Below the pieces are notes generated by a model. The model ran no database searches, was not told the DNA's origin, and was given only the letters and a program-made list of their open reading frames with translations. Shown here one piece after another: positions 1-7,734 of a stretch of 49,263 nucleotides of DNA. The translations under genes and the position numbers were made by a program. The DNA lies in NCBI RefSeq assembly GCF_025127995.1, contig NZ_JAHLYP010000018.1, positions 1-49,263 on the forward strand, in the 5' to 3' direction. Origin of the DNA: Synechococcus sp. CS-1332. GTDB taxonomy: Bacteria; Cyanobacteriota; Cyanobacteriia; PCC-6307; Cyanobiaceae. Position 1 is the first letter of the stretch. Each line of letters starts with the position of its first letter.

Positions 1-957
1 CCGCAGGCCCTGCCAGTGGTGCACCACTCGCGCCCCCTGCAACCACTCCGGCGCCGCGCCGCCCAGCTGGCGCAGCCGGCTGAGCTGGTCCGGATCGGCG
101 GCGGCGCCGGGTTCCAGGGTCGCCCCCAGCCACAGGCGTCGGCCACCCTCCAGGTCGGGACGGGGCACCAGATTGAGGCCGCCCCACACCACCGTCCCGG
201 GCCAGGCGGAGGGCAGGGGGGCCTCCAGTTCAAGCTCCAGGGCCTGGCCCAGCACCGGCTCAAGCAGCCACCGGCCATCCCCGATGCCGGGGACACCCTC
301 CAGCAGGGCGCCGGCGGAGGTCCCTGCCGCCAGCACCACCCAGGCCGCCTGCTCCGAGCTTCCGCCTGCCAGCTCCACCCGCCAGCCGCCCTGATCGGGC
401 TGGAGGGCCACGGCTGCCTCCGCACGCAGCGCCAGCCCCCGCTCCCGGCCGTCCGCTGCCAGGGCCGCCAGGGCGGAGCCGGGATCGAGCTGGCCGTCGC
501 GGCCGGAGTGGAGCCCCGCCAGGGCGGGCTGGGGAAGGGTGGGCTGGAGAGGCTCCAATCGCTGCCGGTCCCAGAGTTCCATGGGCAGACCCAGGGCCCG
601 TTTGCGCGCCCCCAGCGCCGCCAGACGCTCCTGCTCGGCGCCATCGGCGGCCAGCAGCAGCACCCCGGCCCGGTAGGGGATCGGATGCCCCCGCTGGGCC
701 AGCTCACGGCGCCACTGGCTCCAGAGCTCCAGGCTGCGCTGTCGCAGCTCCCAGGCCCGGCCCCGCTCGCGGTGGAAGCTGTCGGCCATCAGCACGCCGA
801 GGGCCGCCCGGCTGCCGCTGCGCCATTCGCCCCCAGCGTCGCGATCTCTCGGGCGATCACCGGCCAGGGCCGGATCCAGCAGCAACACCTGGTGGCCCCG
901 GCACTGCAGCCACCAGGCGCAGGCCAGGCCCACAATGCCCGCCCCCACCACGATCAC
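1..957 (-). CDS. FAD-dependent oxidoreductase, DAO/glycine-oxidase-like (3' end outside window)
   Basis: At least 319 residues are encoded and the reading frame is still open at base 1, so the C-terminus is missing. The N-terminus has a Rossmann FAD-binding motif GAGIVG (residues 5-10), then a GHQVLLLDP strand ending in the acidic ribose-binding residue. A GSRAALGVLMA segment follows near residues 48-58, the position where DAO-family enzymes (glycine oxidase ThiO, DadA) contact the flavin. The last visible residues, WQGLR, match the start of the family's C-terminal W-x-G-x-R-P motif. No ATG is available in frame between the upstream stop and the Rossmann fold, so the start is taken as GTG at 957. 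Known family role: oxidative deamination of small amino acids, in thiamine synthesis for ThiO. The exact substrate cannot be read from the sequence. It lies 46 bp downstream of psbQ on the same strand. Confidence 0.85.
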   Translation of the reverse strand, partial: MIVVGAGIVGLACAWWLQCRGHQVLLLDPALAGDRPRDRDAGGEWRSGSRAALGVLMADSFHRERGRAWELRQRSLELWSQWRRELAQRGHPIPYRAGVLLLAADGAEQERLAALGARKRALGLPMELWDRQRLEPLQPTLPQPALAGLHSGRDGQLDPGSALAALAADGRERGLALRAEAAVALQPDQGGWRVELAGGSSEQAAWVVLAAGTSAGALLEGVPGIGDGRWLLEPVLGQALELELEAPLPSAWPGTVVWGGLNLVPRPDLEGGRRLWLGATLEPGAAADPDQLSRLRQLGGAAPEWLQGARVVHHWQGLR

Positions 958-1003
958 CGTGGTAGGGGCGCTGCCTACTGGCGGTGCTTGCGGGGGCCTG
1001 GGT

Positions 1004-1567
1004 TCAGGCGTCGGCGTTGCTCACAGAGACCGGCTGGGGAGCGGGCGTAGAGGCCGAGGGGGCCGGGGGCACGGCGTTGGACTCCTTGACCTCGGCGGCG
1101 AAGGCTTCGGCCATGGCGACGGCCTCGGCTGGGATCACCTCGGCGTAGGCGCTGAAGCCGGTGGCCACCTTGATGTAGTCCTTGCGGAGGTTCTCACCGT
1201 CCTGCAGGCGGGCGGCCTCATCCAGCTTGGCCAGGGAAGACTTCAGCTTGGTGGCCCGCTTGCCGGCCTCGGCCCGGTCGGCGGGGAGCAGGCGCTGGTT
1301 GATGTAGAGCATCTGGCGACCCAGATCCTGCATCGGACCGTGGATCAGGTTGCGGGTGAAGACCCAGTTGCGGTCGTTGACCAGATCAGCCAGTTCGGGC
1401 AGGCGTTCCTTCGAGGCCAGGAACCCTTCGGCCTGGCGGGCGATCAGGGTCATGTCGGCGGGGCTGATCGTCGGGGGCTTGCGGGTCTGGTCGCCCGAGC
1501 AGGCCACCAGCGACACGCTGAGCAGCAGGGCCACGGCGAGCAGGGCGAGGCGGCGCAGGCCAGCCAT
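1004..1567 (-). CDS. psbQ: Photosystem II lipoprotein PsbQ (CyanoQ)
   Basis: This 187-residue protein begins with a charged n-region and a hydrophobic stretch ending in the lipobox LVAC (Cys23), so it is a lipoprotein. The mature part is helical and contains the PsbQ-type segment NWVFTRNLIHGPMQDLG and a LLPADR motif. Known role: CyanoQ is an extrinsic lumenal subunit that stabilises the oxygen-evolving side of photosystem II. The C-terminus is an Ala/Pro/Ser-rich tail of about 25 residues. The start was placed at ATG 1567 because it gives a normal lipoprotein signal. An in-frame ATG at 1603 would add 12 residues, and the frame stays open further upstream into the promoter of the divergent purU. 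The following oxidoreductase gene is on the same strand. Confidence 0.88.
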   Translation of the reverse strand: MAGLRRLALLAVALLLSVSLVACSGDQTRKPPTISPADMTLIARQAEGFLASKERLPELADLVNDRNWVFTRNLIHGPMQDLGRQMLYINQRLLPADRAEAGKRATKLKSSLAKLDEAARLQDGENLRKDYIKVATGFSAYAEVIPAEAVAMAEAFAAEVKESNAVPPAPSASTPAPQPVSVSNADA

Positions 1568-1694
1568 CAGGGAGATGGGCGCGGGGATCGACGCGACGGC
1601 CATGGGACGGTGCTGTGACGTGGCTGGCGCCGTGACTTTACCGGCCCGCCTGCGCCACGATGACGGTCCCGTCCGCTCCATTCCGGAATCATCG

Positions 1695-2549
1695 ATGCGT
1701 TCTGCCACGGCGATCCTGCAGCTGATCTGCCCCGATCGACCAGGCTTGGTGAGCGAACTTTCGGGCTGGGTGGCCGCCAACGGCGGCAACATCGTGCACG
1801 CCGATCACCACACCGATGCGGGGGCGGGGCTGTTCCTGAGCCGGATCGAATGGGCCCTGGAGGGCTTCGGCCTGCCCCGAGAGGCGATCGTTCCGGCGGT
1901 GGCCGCCCTGGCGGGGCGCCTCGGCGGCGAGGGCCAGGTGCACTTCTCCGATGCCCTGCCCCGGGTGGCGATCTTCGCCAGCCGCCAGGACCACTGCCTG
2001 GTGGATCTGCTATGGCGCACCCGCTCCGGGGAACTGCCGATGCTGGTGCCCCTGGTGGTGTCCAACCACCCGGATCTGGCGGCGCTGGCGGCTGATTTCG
2101 GGGCCCGTTTCGTGCACCTGCCGATCACGGCGGCCACCCGTGCGGAGGTGGAGCAGGCCCAGCTGGATCTGCTGGAGGAGGAGGGGATCGAGCTGGTGGT
2201 GCTGGCCAAGTACATGCAGGTGCTGAGCCCCACGTTCCTGGCCCGGTTCGCCCAGGTGATCAACATCCACCACTCCTTCCTGCCCGCCTTCCAAGGGGCC
2301 CAGCCTTACCACCGCGCCTGGGAGCGCGGCGTCAAGCTGATCGGCGCCACGGCCCACTTCGTCACCGAGGAGCTGGATGGGGGGCCGATCATCGAGCAGG
2401 CCACCATGCACGTGGGTCACCGGGACGAGGTGGAGGACCTGATCCGCAAGGGCCGTGACACCGAACGGCTGGCCCTGGCCCGGGCGGTGCGCCTGTTTCT
2501 GCGGCGACAGGTGATGGTCTATCGCGGCCGAACCGCTGTGTTTGATTGA
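1695..2549 (+). CDS. purU: Formyltetrahydrofolate deformylase
   Basis: A 284-residue protein with the PurU architecture: an N-terminal ACT domain (about residues 5-80, LICPDRPGLVSELSGWVA) and a formyltransferase-fold hydrolase domain starting at about residue 88. Catalytic residues of the family are visible: Asn190 and His192 in NIHHSFLP and Asp228 in ELDGGPI. Known reaction: 10-formyl-THF plus water gives formate plus THF, which balances the one-carbon pool and supplies formate. The ACT domain in the family usually senses methionine and glycine. The frame is open far upstream, but the ACT domain begins immediately after ATG 1695, which fixes the start. psbQ is divergent on the other side. 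Confidence 0.94.
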   Translation: MRSATAILQLICPDRPGLVSELSGWVAANGGNIVHADHHTDAGAGLFLSRIEWALEGFGLPREAIVPAVAALAGRLGGEGQVHFSDALPRVAIFASRQDHCLVDLLWRTRSGELPMLVPLVVSNHPDLAALAADFGARFVHLPITAATRAEVEQAQLDLLEEEGIELVVLAKYMQVLSPTFLARFAQVINIHHSFLPAFQGAQPYHRAWERGVKLIGATAHFVTEELDGGPIIEQATMHVGHRDEVEDLIRKGRDTERLALARAVRLFLRRQVMVYRGRTAVFD

Positions 2550-2631
2550 GCCTTGCCCCGGGACCCGCCGCCGGTCCCCCGTTGCCGCCGCCGCCCCGGT
2601 GATCTTTTTTTCCGCCCTCGACGAGCGCCTG

Positions 2632-3879
2632 ATGGCGCCCAAGCCGGACGCCGCCACCCCCCTGGGCTGGCGCTGTTTCCAGCTGGGGCTGTTCCTGCTG
2701 GCCAGCAGTGCCTTTCTGGGTGGCCTGGCCCTGCTGCTGGCCCTGATCCTGGGCAGCCGCGGCCGGCGCCCCGTCCTGGCCGACCGGGTCAATGGTGTGC
2801 TTCTGGTGGCGGCGGTGCTGATGGTGCTGGGCTGCTTCCGGGCCGCCAGCAATGGGCTGGCCTGGCTGGGGATGGGCAACTGGCTGCCCTTCTTCTGGGG
2901 CTTCTGGGGCTTCCAGGTGTATCTCGGCACCCCCGCCGCCCGCCGCCGGGTGGCCCTGGCCCTGGTGGCCGGGACGGTGCCGGTGATCCTCACGGGGCTG
3001 GGCCAGCTCTGGTGGGGCTGGAGCGGACCGTTCCAGTGGCTGGGGGGCCTGATCATCTGGCACATCAAGGCCGGCGGCAATCCGCCGCAGCGGCTGGCTG
3101 GCCTGTTCGACTACGCCAATATTGCCGGGGCCTGGATGGTGCTGGCCTGGCCCTTCACCCTGGCGGCCCTGCTGGAAGCCCGCCAGGGCTGGCGGCGCCG
3201 GGGGGTGGTGCTGGTGATCGCCGCTGCCCTGGTGGCGGCCGTGTTCCTCACCGATTCCCGCAATGCCTGGGGCGCCCTGCTGCTGGCGGTGCCCCTGGTG
3301 GCGGGGCCGCTCAGCTGGGTATGGCTGCTGCCGGTGCTGCTGGTGGTACTGGCGGTGATCGGCCTGGCCACCCTGCCCTGGGTGCCGGAGGCCCCGCAGG
3401 AGCTAGCCCGCCAGCTGGTGCCCGAGGCGATCTGGGGCCGGCTGATCGACCTTGACTCCGGCGGCCAGCGGCCGCTGGCGATCACCCGCCTGGCCCAGTG
3501 GCAGGTGGCGCTGGGACTGATCGCCGAACGGCCCTGGCTGGGTTGGGGGGCGGCCGCCTTCAGCATCATTTACCCGATGCGCACCGGCTTCTGGCACGGC
3601 CATCCCCACAACCTGCCGATCGATCTGGCCTTGAGCCACGGGGTGCCGGTCGCCGTGCTCGTGGTGGGGCTGGTGCTCTGGCTGCTGGGCCGGGCCGGCT
3701 GGCTGGGCATGGCCGGCGGCAGCTTGTTCGATCGGGCCTGGTGGGCGGCGACCCTGGTGCTGGTGGCCCTGCACGCCACTGACATTCCGCTCTACGACAG
3801 CCGCGTCAATGTGGCGGGCTGGGTGCTGCTGGCGGGTCTGCGCTGCTATCGCCAGCCAGCGCCTCCTGCCGGTGCCTGA
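2632..3879 (+). CDS. O-antigen ligase / IctB-family polytopic membrane protein
   Basis: A 415-residue hydrophobic protein with about ten or more predicted membrane segments. Wzy/WaaL-type features are a SRNAWGALLL segment near residue 210 and a large loop before an HGHPHNLPIDLALSHG segment. The PHN motif is typical of the Wzy_C ligase/polymerase family. The cyanobacterial relative IctB was once proposed to act in bicarbonate uptake; most members join or polymerise surface glycans. The sequence does not separate these roles. The start is uncertain: ATG 2632 is chosen, GTG 2599 and TTG 2542 are in frame, and TTG 2542 would overlap the end of purU. The 3' end overlaps the convergent radical SAM gene by 74 bp. 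Confidence 0.8.
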   Translation: MAPKPDAATPLGWRCFQLGLFLLASSAFLGGLALLLALILGSRGRRPVLADRVNGVLLVAAVLMVLGCFRAASNGLAWLGMGNWLPFFWGFWGFQVYLGTPAARRRVALALVAGTVPVILTGLGQLWWGWSGPFQWLGGLIIWHIKAGGNPPQRLAGLFDYANIAGAWMVLAWPFTLAALLEARQGWRRRGVVLVIAAALVAAVFLTDSRNAWGALLLAVPLVAGPLSWVWLLPVLLVVLAVIGLATLPWVPEAPQELARQLVPEAIWGRLIDLDSGGQRPLAITRLAQWQVALGLIAERPWLGWGAAAFSIIYPMRTGFWHGHPHNLPIDLALSHGVPVAVLVVGLVLWLLGRAGWLGMAGGSLFDRAWWAATLVLVALHATDIPLYDSRVNVAGWVLLAGLRCYRQPAPPAGA

Positions 3880-5419
3880 GCAGGGTGGCCGGGGGCAGGG
3901 GCCCCTCCAGATGGGCCCAGGGCAGCACCCTCTCCTCAGCCCAGGTGGCGTGGACCACCTCCTCCCAGGGGGGTGGCAGCGGCAGGGGGAACGGCAGATC
4001 GGCCGGTGCGGTCACCTCGCCGGCCCGGGCCGCCCGGTAGGCCGTCTTCCAGCCGCCCTGGCTGTCGTGCTGGCCCCGCGCCGCGGCGATCACCGGCGCC
4101 AGGCGGCGGTCGCTGCGGGAGAGCAGGGCCTGGATGACGCTCCAGCCGTAGCTCTCCGGCCGCAGCTCGATGCCCTTGGGCTGCAGGCGCCGCGCCAGCC
4201 GTTGCAGACGCTTCTCCGCCTCCGGGCGCACCCCCTGCCACTGGAAGGGGGTGTGGGCCTTGGGCACGAAGGTGCTCACCCCCAGGCTGAGCCGCAGGCC
4301 CGGGGTGGCTTTCTTCAGGTCCAGCAGCAGGTCGGCGGTGGCTTCGATGTCGGCGTCCTCCTCACTGGGCAGCCCGGCCATGCCATACAGCTTCAGGCCG
4401 CTGAGGCCACCCTCCTTGGCGTAGCGGGCCGCCGCGAAGATCTCCTCGCCGCTCAGTTTCTTGTTCACCACCCGGCGCATGCGTTCGCTGCCGCTTTCGA
4501 TGGCGATCGTGAGGGACTTGCTCCCCCGCCGGGCCAGGATCCGCCCCAGCTGGGGGGTCACGGTGGCCGCCCGAACCGAGCTGACGCTGACCCGGGTGCC
4601 CTCGAAACGGTCCTGATCCAGCCAGCTGAGCAGGTCGTCGAACTGGGGGTGCTGGGTCACCGAGGCCCCCAGAAGGCCGAGCCGCTGCGTCACCGCCAGC
4701 CCCGTTTCCACCGCCGGGATCAGACCGTCGTCGAGGGAGGCGGTGCGGAAGGGCAGGGTCAGGTAGCTGGCCAGGCAGAAGCGGCACAGCTCCGGGCAGC
4801 TGCGGGCCACCTCCACCATGTGGATCGACGGCCAGGCCGCCTCGGGTGTGATCACCGTGGAATGGCTCAGGGTGTTGCCCCGCCAGGTCTGCTTGGCGAT
4901 GGTGGCCGGCACCTCGGCGGCGATGGGCTCCACCGCCAGCAGGGCGCCGTCGGCGTCGTAGCGGGGGGCGTAGAGCGCCGGCACGTAGACCCCGGGAACC
5001 CGGGCCAGCTGCCGCAGGCGTTCGGGGCGGGGCAGGGGGCGGCCGGCCTGGAGCGCGTCGATGAAGGCGGGCAGCAACTGTTCGCCGTCACCGAGCAGCA
5101 CCACGTCGAAGAAGGGGGCCAGGGGTTCGGGATTGGCGGTGAGCACCGGCCCGCCGCCGAACACGATCGGGTCGTGCTCCCCCCGCTGGTGGCTCCACAG
5201 GGGGATGCCCTGCCGCTCGAGCAGGTCGAGCAGCACCGGTCCGTCCAGCTCCCAGCTGAGCGACAGGCCGAACAGGTCGCAATGGCGATGCGGCGGGTCC
5301 CCCTGATCCGTGAACAGCCGCCGCACGTCCAGGTCGCTGCGGCGCGCCAGGCTGGCCCACACCACCTGATACCCCAGGCTGGTGATCCCCACCGAATAGC
5401 TGCTCGGGAAGGCCAGCAC
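3806..5419 (-). CDS. B12-binding-domain radical SAM protein
   Basis: A 537-residue protein. The N-terminal 110 residues resemble the cobalamin-binding-like domain of this radical SAM subgroup (LAFPSSYSVGITSLG, then VFGGGPVLTANPEP and VLLGDGE). The core radical SAM domain carries the CxxxCxxC cluster motif as CPELCRFC (Cys208, Cys212, Cys215), followed by AIESGSERMRRVVNK and LYGMAGLP segments typical of SAM and cluster binding. Known family chemistry: 5'-deoxyadenosyl radical reactions; the substrate of this subgroup is unknown to me. No ATG is available in frame, so GTG 5419 is the best start, although it cuts close to the first beta strand. The C-terminal tail overlaps the convergent gene upstream of 3879. 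It is divergent from the antiporter. Confidence 0.85.
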   Translation of the reverse strand: MLAFPSSYSVGITSLGYQVVWASLARRSDLDVRRLFTDQGDPPHRHCDLFGLSLSWELDGPVLLDLLERQGIPLWSHQRGEHDPIVFGGGPVLTANPEPLAPFFDVVLLGDGEQLLPAFIDALQAGRPLPRPERLRQLARVPGVYVPALYAPRYDADGALLAVEPIAAEVPATIAKQTWRGNTLSHSTVITPEAAWPSIHMVEVARSCPELCRFCLASYLTLPFRTASLDDGLIPAVETGLAVTQRLGLLGASVTQHPQFDDLLSWLDQDRFEGTRVSVSSVRAATVTPQLGRILARRGSKSLTIAIESGSERMRRVVNKKLSGEEIFAAARYAKEGGLSGLKLYGMAGLPSEEDADIEATADLLLDLKKATPGLRLSLGVSTFVPKAHTPFQWQGVRPEAEKRLQRLARRLQPKGIELRPESYGWSVIQALLSRSDRRLAPVIAAARGQHDSQGGWKTAYRAARAGEVTAPADLPFPLPLPPPWEEVVHATWAEERVLPWAHLEGPLPPATLLRHRQEALAGDSSADPPAAPSPPH

Positions 5420-5566
5420 GGTGCGCAGGGCATCGGCGTCCGGCCGGGCGGGTTCGAACAGCAGGGTTTCCTGATTCAGAGGGGCGGCAGGGAGTGGAGT
5501 TCCAGCGTGTCACTTCAGGCGACGCGGTGGTGTCTCCCTAAACTCGGGCGCTTTACGACAGCCGTC

Positions 5567-6658
5567 ATGCTCACGCTGCCGAGTTCCGTCGAAATCATCC
5601 TCGGCATCCTGGTGCTGTTCGGCGGTGGGGAGTTGTTCGTGGCCGGTTCGGTTGCCCTGTCCCTGCTGCTGGGCATTCCCCAGCTGGTGATCGGTCTGAC
5701 CGTCGTTTCGCTGGGCACCAGCACGCCGGAACTGTTCGTGAGTGTGCTGTCCACCATCCAGGGGGACGCCGACCTGGCAGTCAGCAACATCGTCGGCAGC
5801 AATATCTTCAACATCCTGGTGGTGCTGGGCGCTAGCGCGGCCATCGTTCCCCTGCGCGTCAGGAGCCGGCTGGTGCGGCGGGACGTGCCGCTGCTGCTGG
5901 GTATCTCGATGGCCGTGTGGGGCATGGCCTCCGGGGGCCGGCTCACCTGGCAGGCGGGGGTGGCGCTGCTGTTCGCGATGGTGGCCAATCTCGTCTGGGA
6001 GATCCGCACCGCGTCGGAAGATTCCGAGGACGACGAGGACAACGAAGAGGAACGGGCAACCCCGCTGGTGGCCGGCCTGAAGCTGGCCGCCGGCCTGGCC
6101 CTGCTGGTGCTCGGCTCCCAGCTGCTGGTGAAGGGGGCCACCACGGCCGCCGTGGCCCTGGGGGTGAGCCAGACGGTGATCGGCCTGACGATCGTGGCGG
6201 CCGGCACCTCCATGCCCGAGCTGGTCACCTCGGTGGTGGCCGCCTACCGGGGCAAGGCCGACCTGGCCATCGGCAACGTGGTGGGCAGCAACCTGCTCAA
6301 CCAGGTGGTGATCCTGGGCCTCTGTGCCGTGGTGTCCGGCGGCAAGGGACTGGCGGTGGATCCGGTGATGATCAGCCGCGATCTGCCGATCATGGTGGCC
6401 ACCACCCTGGCCTGCTTGCCGATCTTCTGGAGCAACGGAACGATCTCCCGCCTCGAGGGCTGGTTGCTGCTGGGTCTTTACGGGCTCTATCTGGTGGAGC
6501 AGGTCCTGGCCGCCACCGCCGGCGGTGAGATCGTCGACAACACCTTCAGGTTCGTGGTGCTGGTGGCTGTGCTGCCCCTGCTGCTGGTGTTCCTGGTCTG
6601 GCAGGTGCTGCGCTGGAAGCAGCAGCGCAAGCTTCTGGCTGTCCAGGGCGGCGAGTAG
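5567..6658 (+). CDS. CaCA-family Ca2+ (Na+/H+) antiporter, YrbG-like
   Basis: A 363-residue inner-membrane protein with two homologous halves, each with about five membrane helices. The alpha repeats are clear: GTSTPELFVS (about 50-59) with GSNIFNILVVLG (77-88), and GTSMPELVTS (213-222) with GSNLLNQVVILG (240-251). The conserved Glu of each repeat is the ion-binding residue in this family. The halves are joined by an acidic cytoplasmic loop (about residues 149-163) rich in Asp and Glu, a likely cation-sensing or spacer segment. Known role: exchange of Ca2+ for Na+ or H+ across the membrane. The open frame continues upstream for more than 1.7 kb, but that part is antisense to the radical SAM gene. 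ATG 5567 starts just before the first helix. Confidence 0.92.
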   Translation: MLTLPSSVEIILGILVLFGGGELFVAGSVALSLLLGIPQLVIGLTVVSLGTSTPELFVSVLSTIQGDADLAVSNIVGSNIFNILVVLGASAAIVPLRVRSRLVRRDVPLLLGISMAVWGMASGGRLTWQAGVALLFAMVANLVWEIRTASEDSEDDEDNEEERATPLVAGLKLAAGLALLVLGSQLLVKGATTAAVALGVSQTVIGLTIVAAGTSMPELVTSVVAAYRGKADLAIGNVVGSNLLNQVVILGLCAVVSGGKGLAVDPVMISRDLPIMVATTLACLPIFWSNGTISRLEGWLLLGLYGLYLVEQVLAATAGGEIVDNTFRFVVLVAVLPLLLVFLVWQVLRWKQQRKLLAVQGGE

Positions 6659-6680
6659 GAGCGGGGGCTGGCGTGGACCG

Positions 6681-7050
6681 GTGAGGGTGCGTCGGGATCT
6701 GCCGATCTTGCTGGAGCTGGGTGAGGTGAGGGGGTACTGGCGTTCGGCTCGCTGGCGCGGGGCGAGGCACGCCCTGATTCCTACCTTGATCTGGCGGTGA
6801 TCGTGGGCCGCGCCCAGCTCAGCCCCGCAAAGAAGGTCACCTGCTAGCGCCGCTTTCGCCAGGCCCTCCGGCTGCTCGGCGCCGGGGTGGACCTGGTGGC
6901 GGCCACTTCCGCCGACGCCGAACGGTTGAGCGGCTCGCGCTGGCAGGTGTTCGGCGATGAGGCCACCGACAAGGAAGGTCCGCTTCCTCTGTCGACGCTC
7001 GCCTGGAGCTGCTGGTATTACTGGAGGCCGAGCTGGAACGCTGGCGGTAA
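6681..7050 (+). pseudogene. Decayed MNT-type nucleotidyltransferase (toxin-antitoxin antidote-like)
   Basis: Pieces of a minimal nucleotidyltransferase can be read across frames. An N-terminal piece (RRDLPILLELGEVRG from about 6690) is followed by a frameshift near 6731. Then comes the diagnostic FGSLARGEARPDSYLDL segment (6743-6793), which holds the GS and the Asp pair of the active site with Tyr between the two Asp-containing parts. A TAG stop at 6845-6847 interrupts it. The frame then continues with RRFRQALRLLGAGVDLV, and a third frame ends as LELLVLLEAELERWR before TAA 7048-7050. At least two frameshifts and one stop make it a pseudogene. MNT proteins normally pair with a HEPN toxin; no HEPN gene is visible next to it. 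Confidence 0.7.
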
Positions 7051-7101
7051 AATGGCGGACTTAATCGGTTCCGTCAATTGAGCGTTAGTCTTCACACAAA
7101 G

Positions 7102-7148
7102 CACCCAACGCCTCGACTATGTTTCGATTCTTGTGACAAAGTTGGGTG
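7102..7148 (+). repeat. Short attC-like inverted repeat
   Basis: Perfect 8-bp arms CACCCAAC (7102-7109) and GTTGGGTG (7141-7148) enclose 31 bp. The arms fit the integron core-site rules RYYYAAC and GTTRRRY. At 47 bp it is shorter than the usual attC range of about 57 bp or more, so it may be a deleted attC, another hairpin, or chance. Confidence 0.35.
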
Positions 7149-7519
7149 AAATGGCCGTCATAAAGGTCGGCCCGACTTGAGCCGAGTTGATGACATTGCT
7201 AGTTTGCTATTTAACTTCGCAGGCGACTTCGAAGAGTCTCTCCAGCTACCCAGTATATCGACATTCCATCTTTACAGCACCAATAGGAGCAGGCAACTAA
7301 AGGTTCATTCAGAATTCACAGGCGCGGCGGATGTGGGTCGATCCCTCTGGATATCTGCCAAAAGCGCATGCCGACAGAGAGTCATTGGAAAATCTCTGCG
7401 TGCTCGCTGCCAAATGCACCGGTTAATGGGTGCTGGGACTTAGGGGAATTTTTACCTACCCTGGCCTAGAAACAGAGCACGATGTACTTAAGCAAGCCCG
7501 TAGGCCGTTTCTCAGTCAG

Positions 7520-7581
7520 GCCTAACCCCCCGCTCAAGCTGAGTCCCAGCGGCGTGGCACACTGGACAGTAAGCGTTAGGC
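7520..7581 (+). repeat. Integron gene-cassette recombination site (attC)
   Basis: The 62-bp element has R'' GCCTAAC at 7520-7526 and R' GTTAGGC at 7575-7581, which are exact reverse complements and match RYYYAAC and GTTRRRY. Inside R'' lies the L''-type sequence CGCTCAAGCTGAG (7531-7543). The inner arms GTCCCAG (7543-7549) and CTGGAC (7562-7567) pair with one unpaired base, like the extrahelical bases that orient attC sites. The 3' end AAGCGTTAG is the form found in many classical attC sites. The orientation places a cassette gene upstream (left) of the site. No integrase gene is present in the window. Confidence 0.72.
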
Positions 7582-7734
7582 CTGCGACCCATTCAGTGCT
7601 TGCTGTCTAGCGCTCCACGGTGCTGGGGTCAGCTAGCTCAAACGTTGGACTGACAACAGAACCAGTCAGTAACCCAGCGATAAGACTTGGTATCTCGCTA
7701 GACCAAGCTTCCACGTTCACCTTGGTATGTCAGC

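Noticed and set aside
3809-5566. Upstream 586 codons in frame with the antiporter
   Set aside because: This part is antisense to the radical SAM gene and Gly/Gln/His-rich; the antiporter's first helix begins right after ATG 5567.
7177-7443. 88-codon frame with a TTG start in the low-GC patch
   Set aside because: No ribosome binding site, no domain and a residue mix consistent with chance; kept only as a remark on the patch.
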